Assembly (NCBI GenBank): GCA_036676455.1
Contig: JAKFCW010000067.1
Coordinates: 1 to 64,000 of the forward strand
DNA from: UBA4093 sp036676455
GTDB lineage: Bacteria > Cyanobacteriota > Sericytochromatia > S15B-MN24 > UBA4093
Length of the DNA stretch: 64,000 nt
Direction of reading: 5' to 3'
Shown piece after piece: positions 51,504 to 59,195 of this stretch. Position 1 is the first letter of the stretch, and every line of letters begins with the position of its first letter. The notes beneath the pieces were generated by a model, which was not told the origin of the DNA, did not search any database, and worked only from the letters and a program-made list of their open reading frames with translations. The position numbers and the translations under genes are program-made.

Positions 51504-52823
51504 CTAAAGCTTGTAGTGAGCGATGCTGCGGCTGAGTTGATCGGCCAGCACCGCGAGTTGCCGCGCTCCCGCCGAGACCTGATGCATCGAGGCGGTCTGT
51601 TCCTGGGTGGTCGCGGCGACTTCCTGGGCGCCGGCGGCCGTCTGCTCCGAGATGGAGGCGATCTGGTCGATGGTGGAGACCACGCGGCCCGAGCCTTCCG
51701 CGAGTTGCTGGGAGGCTTCCGAGATGCGCCCGATCTGGTCGTCGGTGCTCGAGGCGGCCTCGACGATGCGCCCCAGGGCGCCGCCGGCCCGGTGGATGAC
51801 CACCACGCCGTCGTTCACCTCGGTGGTGCCCTGGTTCATGGTCGCGACGGCCTTCTCGGTCTCGGCCTGGATCTCCTGGATCATCGAGGCGATCTTGCCG
51901 ACGGCCTCGGTACTTTGCTCGGAAAGCTTGCGGACTTCCTCGGCGACGACGGCGAAGCCCCGGCCCTGCTCGCCCGCTCGGGCGGCCTCGATGGCCGCGT
52001 TGAGGGCCAGGAGGTGGGTCTGGCCGGCGATCCCGTTGATGATCTCGAGGATCCGGCCGATCTGCTGGCCGAGGTCGCCCAGCCGCCCGACGACGGTCGA
52101 GGACTGCGAGACCTTGTGCCGGATGGAGTCCATCTTGGCGATCGCCTCTTGCAGATCCTGCCTGCCCTCCTGCGCCGCCTGCGTCGTCCGCACGGCTGCC
52201 TGGGCCGCCAGCTGTGCGCCCGCCGCCACTTCCTGGGCCGCAGTCGAGATCCGGGTCATCTCCGTGGCCGTCCGGCTGACGCCCGTGACCTGCTCACTGG
52301 TGCCCACCGCCAGCTGGGTGATGGTCTCGGCGATCTGCTGGGTCGCATGGAACGTCTGGTCGGAGGCCTGCTGCATGCTCTGCGAGTGCGACACCAGGGT
52401 CTGGGCGGTCTCCCGGGTGTGGCCCACCAGGCTGCGCATGCCGTCCACCAGGGCGCGCACGGCTTCCGCCGCTTCGCCCAGGCTATCGTCCACGCGCTCG
52501 GTACAGGTGAGATCGCCCGCCGCCGCGGAGCGCGACAGTTCGACCAGGGAGTGCAAGGGCTGCATGGACCGCCGGTAGGCGAACTCCAGGGCCAAGAGGC
52601 TGATCAAGGTGAGGCCCGCCGCCGAAGCGAGGCCCGCCAGCGGGCCTCCCAGGTGGTAGCCGATCAGCGTCCCGAAGGTGCAGGCGATCGTCGTCCCGGC
52701 CGACGTCAGCTGGAACCGCGCGAAGCCGGCGGCACGCTTGGTCTTTTGAGGTGCCGGGGGCGGAGCAACAGGCTTCGGGGCGGGGCTGGGGCTGAGGGCG
52801 GGCAAAGTGGACTGATCGAGCAC
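51504..52823 (-). CDS. Methyl-accepting chemotaxis protein without periplasmic domain
   Basis: A 439-residue receptor. The start is the GTG 52821-52823, with AAGGAGG 8 bases upstream; a longer open frame runs into unrelated sequence. A Pro/Ala-rich cytoplasmic tail (about 5-35) leads to two membrane helices (TSAGTTIACTFGTLIGYHLG and GPLAGLASAAGLTLISLLAL) with hardly any loop between. There is therefore no periplasmic sensor domain. HAMP-like sequence (MQPLHSLVELSRSAAAGDLT) follows, then the long signalling coiled coil. The highly conserved tip AGEQGRGFAVVAEEVRKLSE lies near 283, and the C-terminal helix ends QLAVLADQLSRSIAHYKL. Methylation-site glutamines/glutamates appear on both helices. 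It may sense a cytoplasmic or membrane-borne cue. No Che genes are nearby. Confidence 0.92.
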   Translation of the reverse strand: MLDQSTLPALSPSPAPKPVAPPPAPQKTKRAAGFARFQLTSAGTTIACTFGTLIGYHLGGPLAGLASAAGLTLISLLALEFAYRRSMQPLHSLVELSRSAAAGDLTCTERVDDSLGEAAEAVRALVDGMRSLVGHTRETAQTLVSHSQSMQQASDQTFHATQQIAETITQLAVGTSEQVTGVSRTATEMTRISTAAQEVAAGAQLAAQAAVRTTQAAQEGRQDLQEAIAKMDSIRHKVSQSSTVVGRLGDLGQQIGRILEIINGIAGQTHLLALNAAIEAARAGEQGRGFAVVAEEVRKLSEQSTEAVGKIASMIQEIQAETEKAVATMNQGTTEVNDGVVVIHRAGGALGRIVEAASSTDDQIGRISEASQQLAEGSGRVVSTIDQIASISEQTAAGAQEVAATTQEQTASMHQVSAGARQLAVLADQLSRSIAHYKL

Positions 52824-52952
52824 GTCGGGAACCTCCTTCGTCGACGAAGGCATTCTACCCCAACCCCCCGCTTCCCTACCAAACGATGGGGGCCCTCCCG
52901 GGCATGCTAGAATCGAGTCGCTCGTCAGGAATGTTCGCAGGAGGTGTTGGTG

Positions 52953-53483
52953 ATGCGACTTCGTACTCTTTCCGTCGTTTGCGGCGCGGTCATGGCGCTG
53001 ACGGCTTGCACGACGCCTCCCATCACCACGCCGACCACCACTTCGACCGTCACCATGGCTGACATCGCGCCGCTCATCACCTACGGGCCCGCGGTTCCCG
53101 TCCCCGCTGCCGGCCCCTTCAACGTTCCGGCCATCGGTATCGACGTCCCTGCCAACGCCCGCAGCCTCACGCTCACCTCGGCGATCATGAACCTCGACGT
53201 GGAGAACCAGATGAAGGTCCCGGTCAACCTGCGCATCTTCCTGAGCGGCAGCCGGGACACGGCCTACGACGAGGCCAACCTGCTCGGAGAGGTGAGCATT
53301 CCCCCGCAGCAGAGCCAGCGCATCAGCCAGCCGGTCAAGGACCCGAGCATCTTCAAGGCCGAGAAGGTCTGGGCGGGCATCACCTTCAGCACCCCGGGCT
53401 CGTCCGGTCAGTTCGTGGACATCGAAAAGTCCGACGCCATCATCGTCCACACCAGCGCCACCGTGCAGGTCAAGCTCTTCTAG
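52953..53483 (+). CDS. Small predicted lipoprotein
   Basis: A 176-residue exported protein starting at ATG 52953 (AGGAGGT at 52939-52945, 7 bases away). The lipobox is MALTAC, with cleavage before Cys19. A Thr/Pro-rich stretch (TTPPITTPTTTSTVTMADIA) forms a linker, followed by a beta-sandwich-like domain. NARSLTLTSAIMNLDVENQM, then KVPVNLRIFLSGSRDTAYDE and SATVQVKLF resemble an LEA2/immunoglobulin-like fold, but I do not claim the family. Likely located at the outer membrane or on the cell surface. It stands between the divergently transcribed chemotaxis receptor gene and the receiver/zinc-ribbon gene, and function is unknown. A TAGAAT hexamer at about 52908 could be its -10 box. Confidence 0.75.
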   Translation: MRLRTLSVVCGAVMALTACTTPPITTPTTTSTVTMADIAPLITYGPAVPVPAAGPFNVPAIGIDVPANARSLTLTSAIMNLDVENQMKVPVNLRIFLSGSRDTAYDEANLLGEVSIPPQQSQRISQPVKDPSIFKAEKVWAGITFSTPGSSGQFVDIEKSDAIIVHTSATVQVKLF

Positions 53484-53510
53484 CCTGAAAATTTATCTCG
53501 CTCTTCATGC

Positions 53511-53539
53511 GTGACCCGTGAGCGCGGGGCACCTATACT
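53511..53539 (+). promoter_or_regulatory. Candidate promoter of the receiver/zinc-ribbon gene
   Basis: GTGACC (53511-53516), a 17-base spacer, then TATACT (53534-53539), 58 bases before the ATG. The -10 is good and the -35 weak. Confidence 0.5.
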
Positions 53540-53597
53540 GTCTCCTGCGCGGGGGAGAGGGTTGCTCTCGAACCCCCCTCGCCGCCGGGAGGTGCTC

Positions 53598-54218
53598 ATG
53601 GCCAAGGTGATGATCCTGGACGATCTGCAGGAGACCATCGACCTCCTCGCCCCACCCCTGCACGCTCAAGGGCATGAGGTGCTGACCGATGTCTCCCCGA
53701 TCGACTTCGAGCGGATCATGCGGTTCAAGCCCGACGTCATCACCCTCAACCTGTACCGCAAGTTCGAGGCGTTCGACCGCCCGATCCGGACCATCGAGGA
53801 GGACGTGGATGGCTACGCTCCCCTCATCGAGATGGAGGGGTATCCGGCGATCGGCGTCATCCCCATCATCCTGCTCGGGAATTGCCTGCAGGAGAAGGAC
53901 ATTCCCACGTCCATCAACTACGATCTCTTCCTCAGCTTCCCGCGCGACGTGTCGCTTTACTTCCCGAAGGTGATCGAGATCGCGACCACGGTGAAGAGCC
54001 GCCGCCGGATCAGCGAGTTCGTCTGCCCTCACTGCGGGAGCCGCCTCACCTTCACCCCGCATCGGCAGGACGACCTTTTCTGTCCCCGCTGCCATACCGC
54101 GGTCGCCATCGTCGACCACGAGACCTGCATCGCCCGATCGAGCGAAGGGAACTCCCTTCCCTGCGACATGAGCGCGCTGAGGCCCCCGCAGGCGCTTCCG
54201 GGCAAGCCCGCCGGGTGA
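53598..54218 (+). CDS. Degenerate receiver-domain protein with C-terminal zinc ribbon
   Basis: A 206-residue protein with GGGAGGT before the ATG at 53598. Residues 1-130 have the shape of a response-regulator receiver: KVMILDDLQETIDLLAPPLH supplies the acidic pair (Asp8, Asp9). The strand that should end in the phospho-accepting Asp reads KPDVITLNLYRK, with Asn51 in its place. It is therefore probably not phosphorylated. Residues 143-165 form a zinc ribbon (CPHCGSRLTF...FCPRCH, cysteines 143, 146, 162 and 165). No DNA-binding domain of a known type is present. Together these suggest an adaptor that docks to other proteins or RNA. It is monocistronic, convergent with the ABC exporter genes. 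The receiver assignment is moderate, the zinc ribbon strong. Confidence 0.75.
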   Translation: MAKVMILDDLQETIDLLAPPLHAQGHEVLTDVSPIDFERIMRFKPDVITLNLYRKFEAFDRPIRTIEEDVDGYAPLIEMEGYPAIGVIPIILLGNCLQEKDIPTSINYDLFLSFPRDVSLYFPKVIEIATTVKSRRRISEFVCPHCGSRLTFTPHRQDDLFCPRCHTAVAIVDHETCIARSSEGNSLPCDMSALRPPQALPGKPAG

Positions 54219-54234
54219 GGGCCTTGCCTCGCAA

Positions 54235-56049
54235 TCAGAGTGAAACGTCCGCGATTTGCTGGATCCGCCAGAGCGAGTGGTAGATGCCTCCCCGCTTCAG
54301 CAGCTCGGCATGCGTGCCGATCTCCTGGATCCGGCCCGACTGCATGACGACGATCTGGTCGGCATGCTGGATGGTCGAGAGGCGATGGGCCACGATCAGC
54401 GTGGTCCGGCCCTTGGAGACCGTCTGGAGCGCCTCCTGGATGATGCGCTCGGATTCCGAGTCGATGTGGGCCGTGGCCTCGTCCAAGATCAGGATGGCCG
54501 GATCGTAGGCCAAGGCCCGGGCAAAGGCGATCAGCTGCCGCTCGCCCAGGCTCATGTTCGCGCCGCGCTCGGCCACCTGGGTCTCGTAGCCTTCCGGCAG
54601 CCGCATGATGAAGTCGTGCGCCCCCACCAAGCGGGCGGCGCGCTCGACTTGCTCGTCGGAGAGGTCCTGCCCGAGCTTGAGGTTCTCCCTCAGGGTTCCC
54701 GTGAAGAGGAAGACGTCCTGCTGGACGATGCCCACCCGCCGCCGTAGCATCTCCTGGGGCAGGTCCTTGACGTCGATCCCATCGATCGTGACGCGGCCTT
54801 CCTGCACGTCGTAGAACCGGGTCACGAGGTTCAGGATGCTCGACTTCCCGGCGCCGGTATGCCCCACGAAGGCCACGGTCTGGCCGGGTTTCACGAAGAA
54901 GCTGACGTCTTGAAGCACCCAGTTGGGCGGCTGGTAGGCGAAGCGAACCTTCTCGAAGGCCACGCCTCCCACGATGCCCGCGGGCCGTACCGGCTCGGCG
55001 GCGTCCTGGATGCCCGGAGGCGTGTCGAGTAGCTGGAAGATGCGCTCGGCGGACGCCATGGCGGCCTGGAGGATGTTGAACTTCTCGGCCAGCTCGTTGA
55101 TCGGGTTGAACATGTTGCGGACGTACGAGGTGAACAGGTAAAGCACGCCGACCGACAGGCCTGCCTGCAGCACCTGGTTGCCGCCGTACCAGAGGACCAG
55201 GGCCATGGCCAGCATGGCGAGCAGGTCCAGGATGGGCCGGAAGAACGAGTACAGGACCAGCTGGCTCATCCCCGCGCGGTAGTGCGCCTGGTTGACGTCC
55301 TTGAACTCCGAAAGCTGCTTGGCCTCGCGGTTGAAGAGCTGCACCACGCGCATGCCGTTGAGGTTCTCGGCGATGAAGGCGTTGATTCGGGCCAGGATGG
55401 TGCGGACCTCGCGGAAGGCGATGCGGGCGCGACTGCGGAAGATCCAGACGGCCACGCAGACCAGCGGAAGGACCGTGAAGACCACCAGCGCCAGGCCTGC
55501 GTGCAGGCGCAGCATGACGATCGCCACGCCCACGATCAGCACGAGGTCCTTGAAGAGGTTGACCAGCACCGAGGTGTACATCTCGTTGAGGGCCTCGGTG
55601 TCGTTCGTGACCCGGGTGACGAGTCGTCCGGCAGGGTGGCGGTCGAAGTAGCTGAGGCTCATCTCCTGCAGGTGGTCGAAGACCTCCTGGCGAATGGTCT
55701 TGATGATCTTCTGGCCGGTTTTCTGCAAGAGCAGGGCCTCGCCGTAGGTGATGGCGAAGCGCGCCACGAGGACGCCCAGGAAGCCGGCGGCCAGCCAGAC
55801 CAGCTTGGGGACGTAGGACGCGCGCAGGGCCGGGGACAGGGCCATGGCCGGGGTGATGATGTCGTCGATGGCGATCTTGACCAGGTAGGGCAAGGCGAGG
55901 CCGGCGATCGAGGTGAGGGCGACCAGCAGCAGGCAGAGCGCGAGGCTTCCCGCGTGCGGCCGCGCGTAGGCGAGTAGCCGGCCCAGGAGCTGGGTGTCGA
56001 GTTTCTGGGCGAGGGCATCCTCGTCGTGGATGCCGGTGGATCTGGCCAT
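54235..56049 (-). CDS. ABC exporter subunit with canonical ATP site
   Basis: A 604-residue half-transporter: six membrane helices (about 25-320) and a C-terminal ATPase domain. Walker A is VGHTGAGKSSI (near 390), the Q-loop IVQQDVFLF, the signature MSLGERQLIAFARAL (changed from LSGGQ to MSLGE), Walker B AILILDEATAHID with catalytic Glu, and the H-loop IVAHRLST. It starts directly after the stop of the other half-transporter gene, with no gap. The partner has Asp in place of this catalytic Glu, so the two form a heterodimer of the BmrCD/TM287-288 kind, with one active and one degenerate site. Cargo could be lipid, peptide or drug; it is unknown. Note that the altered signature LGE motif in this subunit composes the site with the partner's Walker A. 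Confidence 0.9.
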   Translation of the reverse strand: MARSTGIHDEDALAQKLDTQLLGRLLAYARPHAGSLALCLLLVALTSIAGLALPYLVKIAIDDIITPAMALSPALRASYVPKLVWLAAGFLGVLVARFAITYGEALLLQKTGQKIIKTIRQEVFDHLQEMSLSYFDRHPAGRLVTRVTNDTEALNEMYTSVLVNLFKDLVLIVGVAIVMLRLHAGLALVVFTVLPLVCVAVWIFRSRARIAFREVRTILARINAFIAENLNGMRVVQLFNREAKQLSEFKDVNQAHYRAGMSQLVLYSFFRPILDLLAMLAMALVLWYGGNQVLQAGLSVGVLYLFTSYVRNMFNPINELAEKFNILQAAMASAERIFQLLDTPPGIQDAAEPVRPAGIVGGVAFEKVRFAYQPPNWVLQDVSFFVKPGQTVAFVGHTGAGKSSILNLVTRFYDVQEGRVTIDGIDVKDLPQEMLRRRVGIVQQDVFLFTGTLRENLKLGQDLSDEQVERAARLVGAHDFIMRLPEGYETQVAERGANMSLGERQLIAFARALAYDPAILILDEATAHIDSESERIIQEALQTVSKGRTTLIVAHRLSTIQHADQIVVMQSGRIQEIGTHAELLKRGGIYHSLWRIQQIADVSL

Positions 56050-57837
56050 CTAGCCCATCCTCTTCGATTCGGGGGGCGCGTCTTCCAGGGAGCCCTCTTC
56101 GAGGGTGGCTTCGAGTTGCTGCAGCTCCCAGAGCCTCCGGTACTCGCCGCCCTGTGCCAGCAGCTCGGCGTGCGTGCCGCGCTCGACGATGCGGCCGTGC
56201 GCCAGCACGATGATCTGGTCAGCGTGCTGCAGGGCGGAGACCCGGTGAGAGATCAGCAAGGTGGTGCGCCCGCGCATCACGGGCAGCAGCTCCGAGAGGA
56301 TCCGGGCCTCGGTGCGGGTGTCGACCGCCGAGAGGCAGTCGTCCAGCACCAGCATGGGGGCGTCCTTGAGCAGGGCGCGGGCGATCGAGACGCGCTGGCG
56401 CTGGCCTCCCGAGAGCGTGATGCCGCGCTCGCCCAGCATGGTCTCGTAGCCGTCGGGCAGCTCCTGGATGTCGCCGTCCAGCTGGGCGGTCTTCGAGGCG
56501 CGAAGCACGTCGCCAGCTTCTGCCTCCGGGGCGAAGGCGATGTTCTCGCGGATCGAGGTCGAGAACAGGAAGGCGTCCTGGGGCACCACGGCGATCGCTC
56601 GGCGCAAGGCCCCTGGATCGAGCCGGTTCACGTCGGTCCCGTCGACCAGGATCGTCTCCTCGGGCGGGTTGAAGACGCGGGTGAGTAGGCTCGCGAGCGT
56701 GCTCTTGCCCGAGCCGGTCCTTCCGACGATCCCCAGGGTCTCGCCGGGCCGGACGTCCACGGAGACGTCCTCCAGCACCGGCGGCAGGTGAGGCGCGTAG
56801 CGGAAGGTGAGGTTGCGGATCGACAGCGCGCCGTGCCAGGACGCGGGCGTGATTGCGCCCGGTAGCGCGCGGACCTCGGGCACCTCCGCGAACAGGTCTT
56901 GCAATCGGCTCATCGATGCGGTCGCCCGCTGGGCCATGTTGATCACCCAGCCCAGCCCGGTCATCGGCCAGACGAGCATGTGCAGGTAGGAGGTGAAGGC
57001 GATGAACTGGCCGAGCGTGATCTCGCCTTGCAGCACCAGCGCGCCGCCGTAGGCGATGCAGATCAACGTGCCCGCGCCGTCGAGCATGCCGACGAGCGGT
57101 TCGAAGAGGCTTTGCAGCCGGGTCATCCGGACGAAGTTCTCGAAGTAGTGCTGGTTCTCGCCGGCGAAGCGCCGCTTCTCGGCGTCCTCCTGGGCAAAGG
57201 CCTTGACCACGCGGGCTCCGGAGACGTTCTCCTGCACGCGATCGCTCAGCGCGCTGAAGGCGGCCTGCACGCCCTTGTAGCGATCGTGGACCCGGCCTCC
57301 CAGCCGGAACTGGATGAAGGCCAAGAGGGGCAGTGGTAGGAAGGCCGCGAGGGTGAGTCGCCAGTCGATGGCAATCGCCATCACCGCCAGCGTCCCGATG
57401 CTCATGACGACCGCGTCCCAGCCCGCCATGACCCCTTCGCCCGCCAGCGCGCGCACGGCGTTCAGGTCGTTGGTGGCATGCGCCATGAGGTCGCCGACCT
57501 TCTTGCGGTGGTAGAAGCTGGCCGACAAGCTCTGGAAGTGGGCGAACAGCCGCTCGCGCAGGTCGCGTTCGATCCGCCGCGCGGTCCCGAAGACGTACAT
57601 GCGCCACACGAACCGGAAGATGGCCACCCCGATGGCAACGGCCAGCACCAGGAGGGCCTGGCGTGCGACGCCCGCGGCATCGAGCTGACCCAGCCGCAGA
57701 CCGTCGATGAATTGGCCGGTGATCCAGGGGATGGAGAGCTGGCCGACGTTGCAGAGGGTGAGGGCGAGGACTCCGAGCAGGTAGCGGGGCCAGTACTTGC
57801 CGAGGATCCGGGCCAGTTGCAGCAGGGAATCACGCAT
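56050..57837 (-). CDS. ABC exporter subunit with degenerate ATP site
   Basis: A 595-residue half-transporter starting at the ATG 57835-57837 (MRDSLLQLARILGKYWPRYL). A frame open to 57921 is not preferred. It has six membrane helices, then an ATPase domain with Walker A VGRTGSGKSTLA, Q-loop VVPQDAFLF, intact signature TLSGGQRQRVSIARAL and Walker B MLVLDDCLSAVD. The catalytic Glu is replaced by Asp in the last motif. This is the usual mark of the non-catalytic half in heterodimeric type IV exporters. The H-loop ISHRVSA is intact. It precedes the catalytic subunit gene with zero spacing. No accessory periplasmic protein is encoded nearby. Confidence 0.9.
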   Translation of the reverse strand: MRDSLLQLARILGKYWPRYLLGVLALTLCNVGQLSIPWITGQFIDGLRLGQLDAAGVARQALLVLAVAIGVAIFRFVWRMYVFGTARRIERDLRERLFAHFQSLSASFYHRKKVGDLMAHATNDLNAVRALAGEGVMAGWDAVVMSIGTLAVMAIAIDWRLTLAAFLPLPLLAFIQFRLGGRVHDRYKGVQAAFSALSDRVQENVSGARVVKAFAQEDAEKRRFAGENQHYFENFVRMTRLQSLFEPLVGMLDGAGTLICIAYGGALVLQGEITLGQFIAFTSYLHMLVWPMTGLGWVINMAQRATASMSRLQDLFAEVPEVRALPGAITPASWHGALSIRNLTFRYAPHLPPVLEDVSVDVRPGETLGIVGRTGSGKSTLASLLTRVFNPPEETILVDGTDVNRLDPGALRRAIAVVPQDAFLFSTSIRENIAFAPEAEAGDVLRASKTAQLDGDIQELPDGYETMLGERGITLSGGQRQRVSIARALLKDAPMLVLDDCLSAVDTRTEARILSELLPVMRGRTTLLISHRVSALQHADQIIVLAHGRIVERGTHAELLAQGGEYRRLWELQQLEATLEEGSLEDAPPESKRMG

Positions 57838-57928
57838 GGCGGCGGGCTTTCTAGCGGGCGGGCGAATCTCTTGTGATCCGCTCGATGCCGCGATCGTAAG
57901 GGAACTTCGAGGGGGCGTCAATGGGCAG

Positions 57929-57992
57929 TGGCACGGGCGTCTCTGCCTGTGGCACGGGCGTCCCTGCCTGTGGCGCGGGCGTCCCTGCCCGT
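57929..57992. repeat. Three tandem 21-bp repeats
   Basis: TGGCACGGGCGTCTCTGCCT begins at 57929, and near-copies begin at 57950 and 57971 (21-base period). The repeats lie in the 160 bases between the nuclease stop and the ABC exporter start. Confidence 0.85.
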
Positions 57993-57997
57993 GATAC

Positions 57998-58807
57998 TCA
58001 CCCCCCGCAGCGCTTGCAGGCCGTGAACCCCTTGGACTTGGCCTCCGCCGCCGACTTCAGGACGATCCGGTTGGCCGCACCGATGCTGGCGCCCGAGCTG
58101 CAGCTCTGGTCGTGGAAGACCCGGCTCTTGGCGTTGGCGATCACGGAGGTGGCGCTGAGCGCGCCCTCGGCATGCGCGCCCGAGGCCGTGGCGCCCGTGG
58201 CCCTGGCGCCTGTGGTCCGGGCTTCACGCGCGGGGGCCGCATCGAGCGTTCCCGACTGCTTCGAGCCGCTGCTGGTCCCGTTGCGCTTCTCGCGCCGGAA
58301 GTCGCGCGGGCTCTGATCGAGACCGCTGCTCGGGTTCCAGATGCCCCGGCCTTCCTTGCGGGCTTGCTCCTGCGCCTTCTTGAAGGTCTCGACGTGCGCG
58401 ACGTTGGGTGGGTAGGTCAGGAGCATGGCATAGCCCTGGCGCACGAGCTCGTAGTTGATGAACGTCTTGCCGACGTAGGCGTAAGCCAAGAGCCGCCCGT
58501 ACTGGTCCCGCGGCTGGACGTCGGTCTCGAGGCGCACCATCTTGCCGAGGGCCAGCCGCTCGGTGAAGGCCTTGGCGCGCTCACCCCACGGCTCCTGGGC
58601 CATCTCGGGGGTGTCGATGCCCACGAGGCGCACCTTCTCCTGGCGGTTGGGATCCACCTGCACCACCAGGGTATCGCCGTCGGAGACTCGCACGACCTTG
58701 CCTTGCAGCGCGGGGGCGCCGCTCGCCGGAAGGGGCAGCGCCAGCAGCGCCGCGACCAGCAGACCGCCCAGGATGGCGCGTCCCTTCCCCGTGATCAATG
58801 CAAGCAT
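57998..58807 (-). CDS. Secreted thermonuclease-like protein with Ada-type metal-binding tail
   Basis: A 269-residue protein starting at ATG 58805-58807 (AGGAGA 6 bases upstream). The signal peptide is LGGLLVAALLALPLPASGAP (about 12-32). The staphylococcal-nuclease domain covers about 35-165: GKVVRVSDGDTLVVQVD, VRLVGIDTPEMAQEPWGERA, VQPRDQYGRLLAYAYVGKTF and INYELVRQGYAML. The catalytic Arg, Glu and Asp positions (RLVGID, E of PWGERA, DQYGR) look present. A low-complexity Ala/Gly/Thr linker follows. The C-terminal 45 residues (VIANAKSRVFHDQSCSSGAS to GFTACKRCGG) resemble the Ada zinc-binding module (Cys x n Cys-x-x-Cys). It should degrade extracellular or periplasmic nucleic acids. Convergent with nothing; it precedes the ABC exporter genes on the same strand. 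Confidence 0.88.
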   Translation of the reverse strand: MLALITGKGRAILGGLLVAALLALPLPASGAPALQGKVVRVSDGDTLVVQVDPNRQEKVRLVGIDTPEMAQEPWGERAKAFTERLALGKMVRLETDVQPRDQYGRLLAYAYVGKTFINYELVRQGYAMLLTYPPNVAHVETFKKAQEQARKEGRGIWNPSSGLDQSPRDFRREKRNGTSSGSKQSGTLDAAPAREARTTGARATGATASGAHAEGALSATSVIANAKSRVFHDQSCSSGASIGAANRIVLKSAAEAKSKGFTACKRCGG

Positions 58808-58938
58808 CCGTGGTCTCCTCGTTTCGTCGTTCGCGCTGCGATCAGCCCTCAGCACCGTATCATACCCACTCTCGCCCCCTCACTCCCGAGCGATCTCTCA
58901 TCACCAGGCCCCAGCCTCGTTACCGAGAGTAAGCACTT

Positions 58939-59014
58939 GTCGCTCCCGTGGAAGCGGGAGTCCAGTAGGTGTCACCCATCACCGGGGGCCTGGATTCCCG
59001 CTCCCGCGGGAGCG
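58939..59014. repeat. Dispersed palindromic element, family A, paired
   Basis: GTCGCTCCCGTGGAAGCG/GGAGTCCAG and CCTGGATTCCCGCTCCCGCG/GGAGCGCC, diverged from the other copies, in the gap ahead of cphB. Confidence 0.78.
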
Positions 59015-59088
59015 CCCGCAGCTAATCGAGACGTATGCCCATGCGTGCGTTGGGCCGTCCCCTTGCGCCGCTTGCGGGGGCAAAAGGC

Positions 59089-59118
59089 TTGTAGGCACGC
59101 GGGATCTGGCCTTATACT
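59089..59118 (+). promoter_or_regulatory. Sigma70-type promoter of cphB
   Basis: TTGTAG (59089-59094), an 18-base spacer, then TATACT (59113-59118). The start of transcription near 59125 leaves a leader of about 70 bases. Confidence 0.65.
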
Positions 59119-59195
59119 GGTTAACGGGCTGTTCTACCCGCTTGCGCGGGGCGACCCGCGGCGAAAAGAGGCAAGCCAAATTAAAGGAGTTGCGC

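Noticed and set aside
52824..53450. N-terminal extension of the chemotaxis receptor gene
   Set aside because: The sequence overlaps a divergent lipoprotein gene and has no receptor features; the GTG at 52823 has a strong ribosome-binding site.
58542..59195. N-terminal extension of cphB
   Set aside because: It reads antisense through the nuclease gene and a palindromic element. The promoter at 59089-59118 and the GTG at 59196 with AAAGGAG define the gene.
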